Below, piece after piece: positions 47,973-57,457 of a stretch of 64,000 bases of DNA. The notes below the pieces were generated by a model. The model saw only the letters and a list, made by a program, of their open reading frames with translations, made no database searches and was not told the DNA's origin. Location: contig NZ_MPDK01000005.1 in assembly GCF_003144315.1 (NCBI RefSeq), positions 79,811 through 143,810 on the forward strand. Reading direction: 5' to 3'. Made by a program: the position numbers and the translations under genes. Source of the DNA: Sulfoacidibacillus thermotolerans (GTDB lineage Bacteria > Bacillota > Bacilli > Alicyclobacillales > SLC66). How positions within the stretch are numbered: the first letter of the stretch is position 1; every line of letters starts with the position of its first letter.

Positions 47973-48150
47973 CACCTGCAGTGCACGTACTCGGGACCTT
48001 TGTTTTGAACCGTATGTGTTTTAAAGGGAGACAGATCTCCATTTCGTGCTGACATGCCCTCTTTGAAGGGACGTCAAACATCGGAATGCAAGTCGCCCAC
48101 CTGCGAGAGTGGGTTCATAAAACACACGTTCCATACGGCACATGCGGGTA
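47973..48150 (+). ncRNA. Structured non-coding RNA candidate (6S-like layout)
   Basis: About 180 bases after a good promoter, with no coding potential. The two ends pair: CCTGCAGTG (47975-47983) with CACATGCGGG (48139-48148), one bulge. After an asymmetric internal loop of about 25 bases, CCGTATG and TGTTTT pair with AAAACA and CATACGG (48010-48022 with 48119-48138). Inside are three small hairpins (GGAGA/TCTCC, CCCT/AGGG, CCCAC/GTGGG). Length, end pairing, open bubble and long irregular rod resemble 6S RNA, the RNA polymerase-binding regulator, but I could not confirm it. A different structured RNA remains possible. Confidence 0.5.
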
Positions 48151-48206
48151 AGTATGCGTAAATCGAGCAGATGTCGTACGTGTTTATTTTCTATATCGCT
48201 AGATCA

Positions 48207-48233
48207 GGAGGGGGCATGGCTCTCTCCTTTATT
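48207..48233 (+). terminator. Terminator before miaB
   Basis: GGAGGGGGC (48207-48215) pairs with GCTCTCTCC (48219-48227, two G-U pairs), then TTTATT. It probably ends the upstream RNA transcript, whose 3' end would then lie near 48230. Confidence 0.65.
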
Positions 48234-48242
48234 GTGTATAAA

Positions 48243-48271
48243 TTGCTGCCTTCAATCGCTTTGTGTACAAT
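48243..48271 (+). promoter_or_regulatory. Promoter of miaB-mutS-mutL-miaA-hfq
   Basis: TTGCTG (48243-48248), exactly 17 bases, TACAAT (48266-48271), 32 bases before the miaB start. Confidence 0.7.
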
Positions 48272-48303
48272 AGAAAATATGTGGATTCGGATGATAAGGA
48301 AGT

Positions 48304-49767
48304 GTGAACGTGAGCCATCACATTGACGATATAGGGATGCTGGCTGTACAAGTGAAGCGCCCAGTGATTGAAAAGACAGATTTGCGTGCGCTAACAGACG
48401 CCGTTCGTCCTGATTTGGTGGGTGCTTACAAGGGAAAACGCTATATGATCCGCACGTATGGCTGTCAGATGAACGAACATGATACTGAGGTCATGGCCGG
48501 ACTTTTAGAAATTCTAGGGTATGATTCGACTGAGGATGAAGAATTGGCAGATTTAATTTTATTTAATACATGTGCTGTTCGTGAAAATGCGGAAAACAAG
48601 GTATTTGGTGAAGTGGGTCGGATTCGACCGCTTAAGTATCGCAATCCAGAATTGTTGATTGGGGTATGCGGTTGCATGCCACAAGAAAAGGCAGTCCAAG
48701 CGAAGATTCGCGAGACGTATCCATGGATTGATCTGGTATTTGGGACGCATAATCTTCACCGTCTCCCAGAATTAGTTGAACAGGCGTATGCAAGTCAAGA
48801 GACTGTGATGGAAGTTTGGGACAAGGCACAATTTATGCTTGATGATCTTCCAAAAGTACGCAAAGAGGGCGTGCGGGCGTGGGTGAATATCCAGTATGGT
48901 TGCAACAAATTTTGCACCTATTGCATCGTTCCTTACACGCGCGGAAGAGAGCGCAGTCGCACGCTAACAAGCATCGTAGATGAAGTAAAAGGGCTTGTTG
49001 CATCAGGATTTAAGGAAATTACGGTTCTTGGACAAAATGTAAATGATTATGGAATCGATCTGGGCAACGCCGATTTTGCGGATTTACTGCGCGCGATTGG
49101 ACGTGTGGAAGGGATTGAACGCGTGCGCTTTACGACGTCGAATCCGTGGAATTTTACAGATCGCGTGATTGCTGCCATTGCAGAGACTGAGACAGTGTGC
49201 GAACATATCCATCTCCCTGTCCAATCTGGTAGTAACGCCGTATTACGCAAAATGAATCGCGGGTATACACGAGAATATTATCTGCAATTAGTCAAAAAAA
49301 TTCGTGCTGCCATTCCTAACGTTGCACTGACAACAGATATTATTGTCGGCTTCCCTACGGAAACGGAAGAGGATTTTTTACAAACGTTACAACTTATCGA
49401 AGAAGTATCTTATGACTCGGCGTATACATTTATCTATTCTCCGCGTACAGGAACGCCTGCTGCTCGCCTTGAAGATCCTGTGCCGTTGGAAGTGAAAAAA
49501 GAGCGGTTAAATCGTTTAATGGAGTTGCAAAATAAAATTTCGCGATTACACAATGAGCAATTGATTGGAAAAACACTCGAAGTACTGATTGAGGGAGTAA
49601 GTAAAACGAATCCAAATGTTCTCTCCGGACGCACTCGGACTAACAAAATTGTGCTACTTGATGCGCCTAAAGAAGCGATCCATCAAACGGTATTTACGCG
49701 TATAGACGCTGCACAGACTTGGACTCTGCGCGGTACGCTCGTGACAAGTGACGTAGAAACAGCTTAA
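48304..49767 (+). CDS. miaB: tRNA-2-methylthio-N6-dimethylallyladenosine synthase MiaB
   Basis: A 487-residue radical-SAM methylthiotransferase acting on i6A37 of tRNAs. The UPF0004 domain has YGCQMNEHDTE and GVCGCMPQEKA; the radical SAM cluster is CNKFCTYCIVPYTRG; a TRAM domain ends the protein (about 415-480). YGCQMN separates it from RimO. GTG start. The N-terminus is extended by about 40 residues relative to many homologues. miaA, which makes its substrate, is in the same unit at 54247, so the two modification steps are encoded together. Confidence 0.95.
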   Translation: MNVSHHIDDIGMLAVQVKRPVIEKTDLRALTDAVRPDLVGAYKGKRYMIRTYGCQMNEHDTEVMAGLLEILGYDSTEDEELADLILFNTCAVRENAENKVFGEVGRIRPLKYRNPELLIGVCGCMPQEKAVQAKIRETYPWIDLVFGTHNLHRLPELVEQAYASQETVMEVWDKAQFMLDDLPKVRKEGVRAWVNIQYGCNKFCTYCIVPYTRGRERSRTLTSIVDEVKGLVASGFKEITVLGQNVNDYGIDLGNADFADLLRAIGRVEGIERVRFTTSNPWNFTDRVIAAIAETETVCEHIHLPVQSGSNAVLRKMNRGYTREYYLQLVKKIRAAIPNVALTTDIIVGFPTETEEDFLQTLQLIEEVSYDSAYTFIYSPRTGTPAARLEDPVPLEVKKERLNRLMELQNKISRLHNEQLIGKTLEVLIEGVSKTNPNVLSGRTRTNKIVLLDAPKEAIHQTVFTRIDAAQTWTLRGTLVTSDVETA

Positions 49768-49820
49768 TGGCATGAGCTGAAGTCTTGGCTGATTGGTGTT
49801 TTGTAGAGGGAGTGAAACTT

Positions 49821-52373
49821 TTGGCGAAGCGAACGCCTATGATGGAGCAGTACCTAACGATTAAGCAGACGTGTGAAGATGCGCTGCTTTTCTTTCGTTT
49901 AGGGGATTTTTACGAATTATTTCTTGAAGATGCCATTTGTGTGAGTGAACTCCTCGACCTTACACTTACAGGTAGGGGAACCGGTGAACAGCGTATGCCG
50001 ATGTGTGGCGTTCCCTACCATGCTGCAGACACTTACATTAGTCGCTTGGTAACTCTAGGCTATAAAGTTGCGATCTGTGAGCAAGTGGAAGATCCTAAAG
50101 AAGCGAAGGGGTTAGTACGGCGTGAAATTATTCGCTTAATTACACCTGGTACAGCTCATGATTATCTCCGTCAAGAAAATTATCGACCGCTCATTGCAAC
50201 TTTTGGGGTCGTGCATGAAGAGGACTGGACGGGAGCAATCGCTGATGCCTTAACCGGAAATATATGGACTAGAACGGGTGACTTTGAATCACTTTGCAAC
50301 TGGTTTGATCGAATGCAAGTTGCAGAAGTCATAGGAGATCCGCATAGGTACCCGAATTTCGTGCAACCGTTGCGTGAATATGCACAGCGAGCGGGCATTG
50401 TTTACTCGCAATTACCTCGATATGAAGAAGAGGGGCCGGCTGTTGCAGATGAGACTGGAGCGCAGATATTACTTAGGTACTTGGAATATACGAGTAAACG
50501 TACGCTTTGCCACATGAAAGCACCAGAGTCGATGAGTGACCATCGTTTTATGGAGCTTTCGGCAAGCACAGTGCGTCACTTAGAAGTGATTCGACCCGTC
50601 ACGGAAGGTCGTAAGGGAGCTACACTGCTTGAGGCGATTGATTATACATCGAACGCGATGGGGCGGCGGCGACTTCGTGAAATGCTGGAACATCCGTTGC
50701 AGGATATTCAGTTGATTGTAGAGCGACAAGAGCGTATCGTGGCGCTGCTTGCCGATGCAGTTGCCCATGCAGATGTACGAGCTTTTTTAAAACAGATGCA
50801 CGATCTGATTCGAATCATATCTCGTTTGTCTTTTGGACAAGCAACGCCAAGAGATTTGTGGCAACTGGCAGAATCCTTGCGAGTGGTACAACTGCTTCGT
50901 GAGCAATTGCAGAGGGAGTCATTGCGCGCTTCGTTTGCGACAATCAGTAAGCGCATGTATGAGTGCGCTGGATTGATAGAACAAATTGAAACACTATTAT
51001 CTGAGGAAGTGAAAACTGGGAATCAAGAAGGTCAGATCATTCGACCAGGCGCTGATCCGGAAATTGATCATTTACGTGATATCGTAACACAAGGAAGATC
51101 TTATATCATGGCGCTAGAACAGAGTGAGCGCATCCGAACAGGGATTAAGTCGTTGAAAATCGGCTATAATCGCGTTTTTGGCTACTATATTGAGATTACG
51201 TCAGCCAATCTTCACTTAGTGCCACAAGACTATGAGCGTAAACAAACTCTTGCAAATGGCGAACGCTATGTGACAAAGGAACTGCGTGAGCGTGAACTCG
51301 CGATCGCTGAGGCGGGTGAAAAGTTAAGACAACAGGAAGCTGTGCGTATTGCTGAACTCATTGATAGGGCGCAGAAAATGTTGCATCTATTGCAACAAAC
51401 GGCTGATGCAGTTGCAGATCTTGATGCGATTGTTGGTCTTGCTACAGCGGCGAAGGAAAACCATTATGTGCGTCCAATCGTAGATGATTCCAGTGAATTG
51501 CGGATAATTGGGGGACGTCATCCAGTCGTTGAACGACATACGAGGGATGGCTTTATCGAAAATGATACGCAATTAAGTTGTGATCAACATCAGATTGCGT
51601 TAATTACAGGACCGAATATGGGTGGAAAAAGCACCTATATGCGTCAAGTCGCTTTGATTGTTTTAATGGCTCAAATCGGTAGTTTTGTTCCGGCTAACGC
51701 AGCTCACATTGGCATTGTGGACAAATTATTTACGCGTATTGGCGCATCAGATGACGTATCTGCAGGTCTTAGCACATTTATGGTGGAGATGACAGAAACG
51801 GCAGAAATTTTGCGCGGTGCAACAGACCGCAGCTTGCTTGTTTTTGATGAAATCGGGCGAGGAACAGCGACTTATGACGGGATGAGTATCGCAGAAGCGA
51901 TTGTCGAATATGTGCACGATCATACGCGAGCACGCTCTTTATTTTCAACGCATTACCATGAGCTCACAGAGTTGCCTGCACGCTTGCCGCGCGTATTTAA
52001 TTTGTCGGTTGCAGTGAAAGAACACGGGGATCAAATCGTTTTTTTGCATCGTGTCGTAAATCGTCCAGCAGATCGCTCATATGGGATTCAAGTCGCACAA
52101 AAAGCAGGTTTACCAACGCAAGTGACAGTGCGTGCAAAGCAGATTTTGGGGGTGCTTGAACTCTCACATAAAGAGGCGAACGCATCCCTTGAACAAGTGG
52201 CAATCAGTTTTGTTGATCAGACAGTCGATATGTCTTGGCGAGAGTGGATAGAGGAAGTGGCTGACTTGCCGTTAGAAGAATGGTCACCGCGTCAGGCGCT
52301 TCATTATTTATTTGAATTGCAGGAACGAATCTTAAAGAAGGGAAACGAGCATGGGAAGAATCCACGTACTTGA
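49821..52373 (+). CDS. mutS: DNA mismatch repair protein MutS
   Basis: An 850-residue mismatch-binding ATPase. The FFRLGDFYELF segment carries the mismatch-contacting Phe and Glu; the clamp and core follow, then the ATPase with GPNMGGKSTYMRQ (about 597), DDVSAGLSTFMVEM, the DEIGRGTATYDG Walker B region and TTHYHELTELP-type H loop (STHYHEL). TTG 49821 is chosen for the GAGGGAG upstream and the expected short lead before TPMMEQYL. It overlaps mutL by 23 bases, so the repair pair is co-translated. Confidence 0.96.
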   Translation: MAKRTPMMEQYLTIKQTCEDALLFFRLGDFYELFLEDAICVSELLDLTLTGRGTGEQRMPMCGVPYHAADTYISRLVTLGYKVAICEQVEDPKEAKGLVRREIIRLITPGTAHDYLRQENYRPLIATFGVVHEEDWTGAIADALTGNIWTRTGDFESLCNWFDRMQVAEVIGDPHRYPNFVQPLREYAQRAGIVYSQLPRYEEEGPAVADETGAQILLRYLEYTSKRTLCHMKAPESMSDHRFMELSASTVRHLEVIRPVTEGRKGATLLEAIDYTSNAMGRRRLREMLEHPLQDIQLIVERQERIVALLADAVAHADVRAFLKQMHDLIRIISRLSFGQATPRDLWQLAESLRVVQLLREQLQRESLRASFATISKRMYECAGLIEQIETLLSEEVKTGNQEGQIIRPGADPEIDHLRDIVTQGRSYIMALEQSERIRTGIKSLKIGYNRVFGYYIEITSANLHLVPQDYERKQTLANGERYVTKELRERELAIAEAGEKLRQQEAVRIAELIDRAQKMLHLLQQTADAVADLDAIVGLATAAKENHYVRPIVDDSSELRIIGGRHPVVERHTRDGFIENDTQLSCDQHQIALITGPNMGGKSTYMRQVALIVLMAQIGSFVPANAAHIGIVDKLFTRIGASDDVSAGLSTFMVEMTETAEILRGATDRSLLVFDEIGRGTATYDGMSIAEAIVEYVHDHTRARSLFSTHYHELTELPARLPRVFNLSVAVKEHGDQIVFLHRVVNRPADRSYGIQVAQKAGLPTQVTVRAKQILGVLELSHKEANASLEQVAISFVDQTVDMSWREWIEEVADLPLEEWSPRQALHYLFELQERILKKGNEHGKNPRT

Positions 52374-54213
52374 GGATCTGGTGGCGAATCAGATTGCGGC
52401 AGGGGAAGTAGTGGAGCGTCCTGCAGCTGCTGTAAAAGAGTTGATTGAAAATGCAATTGATGCGGGCGCTAAAAAAATCCAGGTAATCGCGAAGGATGGC
52501 GGCTTGACGCTATTAGAAGTTCAGGATGATGGGTCAGGGATTGCGCCAGAGGATGTAAAACTGGCTTTTCTGCGTCATGCGACAAGTAAATTGCGAAATC
52601 TAGGCGATCTAAGTAAACTGCGATCGCTAGGCTTTCGCGGGGAGGCGCTACCTTCTATTGCAGCGATCAGCAAGGTTACGTTGCGCACGCGCATTGCAGA
52701 CGCAGAGGAAGGCGTGCAGGTGCGTTTTGAGGCGGGTCAGCTAGTTGAGCAAACTCCTGTAGGGTGCCCCAAAGGAACGCGCGTCACCGTGCAGGATTTA
52801 TTTTATAATACGCCTGCTCGCTTAAAGTTTGTGCGTTCTTTACAGACTGAAAATGCGCATATTGTCGATGTTGTTGCACGAGCGGCGATGGCGCGTCCAG
52901 ATCTTTCATTTCGCGTTCAAATCGATGAGCGTGAGGCATTACATACGCTTGGCGATGGATCTGCCTTTTCCGCTTTTACAGCTATTCAAGGACGAAATTT
53001 GGCAAAGGCGGCACTATGGCTCTCTCTGACTTCTCCTGACTATGCACTGGCAGGATTGATCGTCGCTCCTGAATTTGCACGGAAATCGCGCAGTGACATG
53101 TGGTTTGCAGTCAATGGACGTCCAATACGCAGTGTTGCCCTTGGGAATGCGGTGCTTGCAGGATATTCTACACTCGTTCCCAAAGGACGATTTCCTGTTG
53201 TGGCAATCTCTCTATCTATGAATCCAACATTGATTGATGTGAATGTGCATCCAAGTAAAACAGAGGTGCGCTTTAGTGAAGAACGAGATGTTTGTGCGCT
53301 GCTGACAGAAGCTGTGAAACAGACTTTAGAAAAGGGAGTGGCCTCGCCAATCGTACAAAGCCTTCAACAAGACACAGCGAGCGTCATGACTCACACAAAG
53401 GAAGGCTCCATTGTGGCTGAGACAAGCTCTGCTAGTACAGGGCGTAGTTTACTTGCTGCAAAGCCAGCCACGTCGTGGTCACAGCAAGTGGTCCATGAGC
53501 AAGTAAGTGACAAAAAAGCGATGCAAGTCGCACTTGATTTATTTGGAGTTCACTCAGCTAAGCCAAAAATCATCCCGCATGTGGATCGACAAGTTGCTGA
53601 CAGCGTAAAAGAGGAGGAGAAATTCCCTTTACATCGCCAGTTGCGTGCAGTGGCACAAGTTTTAAAGCTCGTGATTGTCGCAGAAGACGGAGAGGACATT
53701 TATTTGATCGACCAGCACGCTGCCCATGAGCGCGTGCTGTACGAGGCGTTTTTAGGGAAAATACGGCGTCGCGAAAATTACCCACTTCCATTATTGGTTC
53801 CACTGACGATCGAATTGCATGCGGCAAAAATTGAGTTACTCATGCAGTATGAGGTGCAAGCTGCGGATTTTGGATTGCGCTTTGAACCGTTTGGGGAAGG
53901 GGTAATCCGCGTAACACATGTGCCATCTATTTGGGAAGGGCTTGACATCGCAAAGTTAGCTCACGATGCGATTTATGACTTGTTAGAGGAACGCAAAGTT
54001 ACCGCATTTCAAAATGAGATTGAAGATAAGGTGATCATGCGCGCTTGTAAGGCAGCCATTAAAGCGAATTCCACGATGAGTCAGATGGAAATGGATGCAC
54101 TTCTCGAGGCAATGCAAAAATTAGACAATCCATTTACATGTCCGCATGGACGTCCGACCGCGATTCGCATTACACGCAGTCAATTAGAACGTGAATTTAG
54201 GCGCACACTGTAA
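52351..54213 (+). CDS. mutL: DNA mismatch repair endonuclease MutL
   Basis: A 620-residue partner of MutS. The GHKL ATPase region shows IENAIDAGA, DDGSGI, GFRGEALPSI and PKGTRVTVQDLFYNTPARLKF. After a linker (about 340-420), the C-terminal domain has the endonuclease motif DQHAAHERVLYE, ACKAAIKAN and FTCPHGRPT, so it should be a nicking MutL as in other bacteria without MutH. ATG 52351 lies inside the end of mutS. Confidence 0.96.
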   Translation: MGRIHVLEDLVANQIAAGEVVERPAAAVKELIENAIDAGAKKIQVIAKDGGLTLLEVQDDGSGIAPEDVKLAFLRHATSKLRNLGDLSKLRSLGFRGEALPSIAAISKVTLRTRIADAEEGVQVRFEAGQLVEQTPVGCPKGTRVTVQDLFYNTPARLKFVRSLQTENAHIVDVVARAAMARPDLSFRVQIDEREALHTLGDGSAFSAFTAIQGRNLAKAALWLSLTSPDYALAGLIVAPEFARKSRSDMWFAVNGRPIRSVALGNAVLAGYSTLVPKGRFPVVAISLSMNPTLIDVNVHPSKTEVRFSEERDVCALLTEAVKQTLEKGVASPIVQSLQQDTASVMTHTKEGSIVAETSSASTGRSLLAAKPATSWSQQVVHEQVSDKKAMQVALDLFGVHSAKPKIIPHVDRQVADSVKEEEKFPLHRQLRAVAQVLKLVIVAEDGEDIYLIDQHAAHERVLYEAFLGKIRRRENYPLPLLVPLTIELHAAKIELLMQYEVQAADFGLRFEPFGEGVIRVTHVPSIWEGLDIAKLAHDAIYDLLEERKVTAFQNEIEDKVIMRACKAAIKANSTMSQMEMDALLEAMQKLDNPFTCPHGRPTAIRITRSQLEREFRRTL

Positions 54214-54246
54214 ATAGGCATGGTTTATGTAAGGGGGAGGGAAAGG

Positions 54247-55191
54247 GTGCGAGAACGAAGCATTCCCATTGTATGTTTGGTTGGTCCGACTGCGGTTGGG
54301 AAAACGTGGTTAAGCTTAGAAATCGCAGAGCGTCTCCGGGGTGAAATTGTCTCGGCCGATTCGATGCAGGTCTATCGTAAAATGGATATCGGCACAGCCA
54401 AGTTGCCATTTGGTGAACGTCGCGGGATTACTCATTATATGATCGATGTGGTAGAGCCGACAGAAGTCTTTACAGCATATGATTATACAACGATGGCGCG
54501 CCCTCTCTTGAAGGAGATTTATACACGAGAAAAACTGCCTCTGTTAGTTGGAGGAACAGGTTTATACGTTCGTGCACTCGTCGATCATTTGGATTTTACA
54601 AAAGCTGCTAGAGATGAAGTGTTGCGCGATAGGTTGGGGAAAATCGCTGAAGAGCAAGGTGCTGAGATATTGCATGGGCAATTGCAACAACTGGATCCTG
54701 ATGCCGCTGCGAAGATTCATCCGAATGATCACAAACGTTTAATTCGAGCATTAGAAATTGTCACGTTGACTGGAAAACCCCTTGCAAAAAATTATGATCG
54801 TAGAGAATCGCCATTTATACCGCTTTTTATTGGCTTGACCATGGAACGTACAGAACTCTATGCACGCATTGACAAACGAGTCGACGAGATGATTGAAAAG
54901 GGTTTGGTGCAGGAAGTGGAAGGCCTTTTAGCTTATGGTTGTACAGCGCAGCACACTTCGATGCAAGCAATTGGTTACAAGGAATTGGTCGAATATATTC
55001 ATGGGCAGATGAATTTCGAAGATGCCGTAGCCAAGATTAAACAGGCCAGTCGACGATATGCTAAGCGGCAACTGTCATGGTTTCGAGCAGATCCCCGCAT
55101 TCAGTGGTATACTTTTGCAGAAGGTGATATGATACAATCGATTTCTGATCTACTTGATCAGATCCAACACCACATGGCCGCTTATCGATGA
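54247..55191 (+). CDS. miaA: tRNA dimethylallyltransferase MiaA
   Basis: A 314-residue enzyme that adds a dimethylallyl group to A37 of tRNAs reading UNN codons. The P-loop LVGPTAVGKTWLS, DSMQVYRKMDIGTAK, and the YVRALVDHLDF segment are typical. The GTG at 54247 is chosen for GGGGGAGG upstream and the exact B. subtilis length; an ATG at 54220 would add nine basic residues. Its product is the substrate of MiaB. hfq follows in the usual order. Confidence 0.95.
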   Translation: MRERSIPIVCLVGPTAVGKTWLSLEIAERLRGEIVSADSMQVYRKMDIGTAKLPFGERRGITHYMIDVVEPTEVFTAYDYTTMARPLLKEIYTREKLPLLVGGTGLYVRALVDHLDFTKAARDEVLRDRLGKIAEEQGAEILHGQLQQLDPDAAAKIHPNDHKRLIRALEIVTLTGKPLAKNYDRRESPFIPLFIGLTMERTELYARIDKRVDEMIEKGLVQEVEGLLAYGCTAQHTSMQAIGYKELVEYIHGQMNFEDAVAKIKQASRRYAKRQLSWFRADPRIQWYTFAEGDMIQSISDLLDQIQHHMAAYR

Positions 55192-55279
55192 TTGAAAGCG
55201 GTGATGCGTAAAGAAGCACACCTTAAACTTATTTGCAGTGCGTGAGTCAGGGTACATCGTGTACTTGGGGGGCAATTTT

Positions 55280-55519
55280 GTGACGACAAATAAATTGGCG
55301 AATATTCAGGATAACTTCTTAAACCAGATTCGCAAAGAGAGCATTCCTGTTGTAGTCTATCTGGTCAATGGTTTTCAGATTCGCGGAGTAGTCAAAGCGT
55401 TTGACAACTTTACCGTGGTGATTGAGTCGGAAGGTAAGCAGCAGTTAATCTACAAACATGCGGTTTCTACGTTTACTCCTAGTCGCAATGTGCGCTATGA
55501 AGGAGAAACTCAGGCATAA
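55280..55519 (+). CDS. hfq: RNA chaperone Hfq
   Basis: A 79-residue Sm-like hexameric RNA chaperone. Sm1 and Sm2 motifs are present: [39 protein letters not shown] and [13 protein letters not shown] 55280 follows GGGGGG and gives the family's normal start and length; an upstream in-frame start at 55238 lacks support. It sits directly after miaA, as in many bacteria. The C-terminal tail is short, as expected for Gram-positive Hfq. Confidence 0.93.
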   Translation: MTTNKLANIQDNFLNQIRKESIPVVVYLVNGFQIRGVVKAFDNFTVVIESEGKQQLIYKHAVSTFTPSRNVRYEGETQA

Positions 55520-55569
55520 TGGCAGTAAGTTCAAAAGGATTTCATGGTGTAACGTACTTGCGTCAGACG

Positions 55570-55593
55570 TCTCCCGCCTGTCAGGCGGTGAGA
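55570..55593 (+). terminator. Hairpin after hfq (terminator without a clear T-run)
   Basis: CTCCCGCCTG and CAGGCGGTGAG pair almost fully around one base, forming a stable stem. No U-tract follows immediately, so it may be a 3' stabilising structure rather than a true terminator. Confidence 0.4.
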
Positions 55594-55645
55594 TGGACGA
55601 CGCACGTTTTATCTATATGAAATTTGATCGCCAGGGATAAAACTC

Positions 55646-55674
55646 TTGACACGAACTCTAACACGTGCTATATT
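55646..55674 (+). promoter_or_regulatory. Promoter of tRNA-Thr and tRNA-Tyr
   Basis: TTGACA (55646-55651), exactly 17 bases, TATATT (55669-55674), 22 bases before tRNA-Thr. Confidence 0.85.
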
Positions 55675-55695
55675 ATCAATTGTTGTGGCTGATAG

Positions 55696-55771
<76 letters not shown>

Positions 55772-55774
55772 TCT

Positions 55775-55858
55775 GGAGGGGTACCAAAGTGGCCAACTGG
55801 GGCGGACTGTAAATCCGTTGCGAAAGCTTCGTAGGTTCGAATCCTACCCCCTCCACCA
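55775..55858 (+). tRNA. tRNA-Tyr (GTA)
   Basis: An 84-base class II tRNA with a long variable arm. Acceptor GGAGGGG pairs with CCCCTCC; anticodon GTA; CCA encoded. It starts three bases after tRNA-Thr. Confidence 0.94.
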
Positions 55859-55873
55859 GAAAATTTACTACAT

Positions 55874-55925
55874 AAGACAACAGGGCGTTAGTTGTTTATT
55901 TAACTAATGCCTTGTTGTCTTTATT
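55874..55925. terminator. Bidirectional terminator between tRNA-Tyr and tagO
   Basis: AAGACAACAGGGCGTTAGTT pairs with AACTAATGCCTTGTTGTCTT (one mismatch), with T-runs on the right and A-runs on the left, so it can stop transcription from both converging units. Confidence 0.85.
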
Positions 55926-55936
55926 TGTCACGGGTT

Positions 55937-56908
55937 TTATCGAGTAAGCAATAATAAGGCAATTGAGATCACAGAAAAAGCGAGGGATACGAGATAAATC
56001 AAACTGACTGTCTGTAGTTGAGAAAATCCAGCTGCCATTAGTCGATAATGACCATGACTGCGATCGGCTTTATACACAGGACGATGTTCTAACATGCGGC
56101 GAATGACGACATAAATTGCGTCAAAAATAGGTACGCCTAAAGCAAAAATGGGGACCAAAATAGAAATCGCGGTGGCTGATTTAAAAGCGCCCGTAACCGC
56201 GATTGCAGCAAGTACATAGCCTACGAACGTGGATCCTGCATCTCCCATGATAATGCGAGCGGGATAGAAATTAAAACGCAAAAATGCGAGTGTGACGCCA
56301 ATGAGCGATGCTGCTGAAAGGGCAGATGAGACATCTCCTTTAACGAGCGAAGCAATTAATAGCGTGGCGCTTGCGAAGATTGCAATCCCGCCTGCAAGGC
56401 CATCTAAGCCGTCTAGGAAGTTAAATACATTGACAATGCCTGTAATCCAAAAAACAGTGAGAAAATCTGCGAGCCAATGTGGAAATGTAAAGTAATATGC
56501 GGGGTGAAAAGGATCTTGGACGCCCCGAATGACGCCTCCACAGTAGATGAGAAGAAATGCTGCAAGTATTTGAATGAAAAATTTTGGCCAGGCAGGGAAA
56601 TCTCGTTTGCGTGTTTTTGCGTAATCATCTACCATGCCAATAGCAAACATCACCGTTGCCCCTGTGATCATTCCGAGAAAGGGCTTATCCAATCGCAGAG
56701 CAAAAAGAAAATGGTGAACTGCGATTGTCACTGTGATAAATCCGATGATCATGGCGGCTCCGCCAAGCATCGGCAATGGGGCTTTGTGCACTTTGCGTTC
56801 GGTCGGCATATCGACAAAGCCTGTATGCAAGGCAAGGTGGCGCATCAGGGGGACTAGGAAGTAGACAAGTCCAAAGGACAGACTAAATGCAATGAAATCG
56901 GCGGACAA
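55937..56908 (-). CDS. tagO: MraY/WecA-family glycosyl-1-phosphate transferase (TagO-like)
   Basis: A 323-residue polytopic membrane enzyme that attaches a sugar phosphate to undecaprenyl phosphate, first step of wall teichoic acid or other envelope polymers. The family's aspartate motifs are visible (MVDDYAKTRKRDFPAW, FNFLDGLDGLAGGIA and MGDAGSTFVGY), and hydrophobic helices run throughout. The short size and WecA-type loop favour TagO/WecA over MraY. It starts at TTG with AGGGGGG upstream on the minus strand and has its own promoter. It converges on the tRNA-Tyr terminator. Confidence 0.88.
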   Translation of the reverse strand: MSADFIAFSLSFGLVYFLVPLMRHLALHTGFVDMPTERKVHKAPLPMLGGAAMIIGFITVTIAVHHFLFALRLDKPFLGMITGATVMFAIGMVDDYAKTRKRDFPAWPKFFIQILAAFLLIYCGGVIRGVQDPFHPAYYFTFPHWLADFLTVFWITGIVNVFNFLDGLDGLAGGIAIFASATLLIASLVKGDVSSALSAASLIGVTLAFLRFNFYPARIIMGDAGSTFVGYVLAAIAVTGAFKSATAISILVPIFALGVPIFDAIYVVIRRMLEHRPVYKADRSHGHYRLMAAGFSQLQTVSLIYLVSLAFSVISIALLLLTR

Positions 56909-56958
56909 AGAAGTTGCCCCCTAAGCTTATAAAAGTAGATGCATATATAATCCATTAG

Positions 56959-56988
56959 ATTATAGTAAATTACAGGTGGCGTCGTCAA
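56959..56988 (-). promoter_or_regulatory. Promoter of the tagO-like gene (minus strand)
   Basis: On the minus strand TTGACG (56988-56983), an 18-base spacer and TATAAT (56964-56959), about 50 bases before the start. Confidence 0.65.
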
Positions 56989-57047
56989 TCTGACAGATTT
57001 GCCAAAAGGTCAAGAAGAAATTTATATGCGGAGGAACAAAAAAACCC

Positions 57048-57077
57048 TTGACTTTGTATTTGTCATCAGTGTATATT
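57048..57077 (+). promoter_or_regulatory. Promoter of the six-tRNA cluster
   Basis: TTGACT (57048-57053), an 18-base spacer, TATATT (57072-57077), 39 bases before tRNA-Trp. Confidence 0.7.
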
Positions 57078-57115
57078 GATAAAGCATTATTTCACTGGGT
57101 TTCGAACTACTACAT

Positions 57116-57191
57116 AGGGGCGTAGTTCAGCTGGTAGAACGGCGGTCTCCAAAACCGCATGTCGTGGGTTCGAATCCTGCCGCCCCTGCCA
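57116..57191 (+). tRNA. tRNA-Trp (CCA)
   Basis: A 76-base cloverleaf: acceptor AGGGGCG/CGCCCCT, anticodon loop CTCCAAA (CCA), encoded 3' CCA. Confidence 0.95.
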
Positions 57192-57204
57192 GTGGTTGAG
57201 ATAT

Positions 57205-57281
57205 GGTGGGCGTGGCGAAGCGGTCAACGCACCGGATTGTGGCTCCGGCACTCGTGGGTTCGAATCCCATCGCTCACCCCA
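57205..57281 (+). tRNA. tRNA-His (GTG)
   Basis: Acceptor GTGGGCG/CGCTCAC with the extra G before it pairing the discriminator C, as required for tRNA-His. Anticodon GTG, CCA encoded. Confidence 0.95.
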
Positions 57282-57283
57282 GT

Positions 57284-57358
57284 TGGGGAGTAGCCAAGTG
57301 GTAAGGCAACGGACTTTGACTCCGTCATTCGTAGGTTCGATCCCTACCTCCCCAGCCA
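57284..57358 (+). tRNA. tRNA-Gln (TTG)
   Basis: A 75-base cloverleaf starting TGGGGAG, anticodon loop CTTTGAC (TTG), CCA encoded. It starts two bases after tRNA-His. Confidence 0.95.
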
Positions 57359-57372
57359 CTATCTTTACAATT

Positions 57373-57448
57373 GAGCCATTAGCTCAGTCGGTAGAGCACC
57401 TGACTTTTAATCAGGGTGTCGCTGGTTCGAGTCCAGCATGGCTCACCA
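57373..57448 (+). tRNA. tRNA-Lys (TTT)
   Basis: Acceptor GAGCCAT/ATGGCTC, anticodon loop CTTTTAA (TTT), CCA encoded. Confidence 0.95.
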
Positions 57449-57457
57449 GATACGTTT

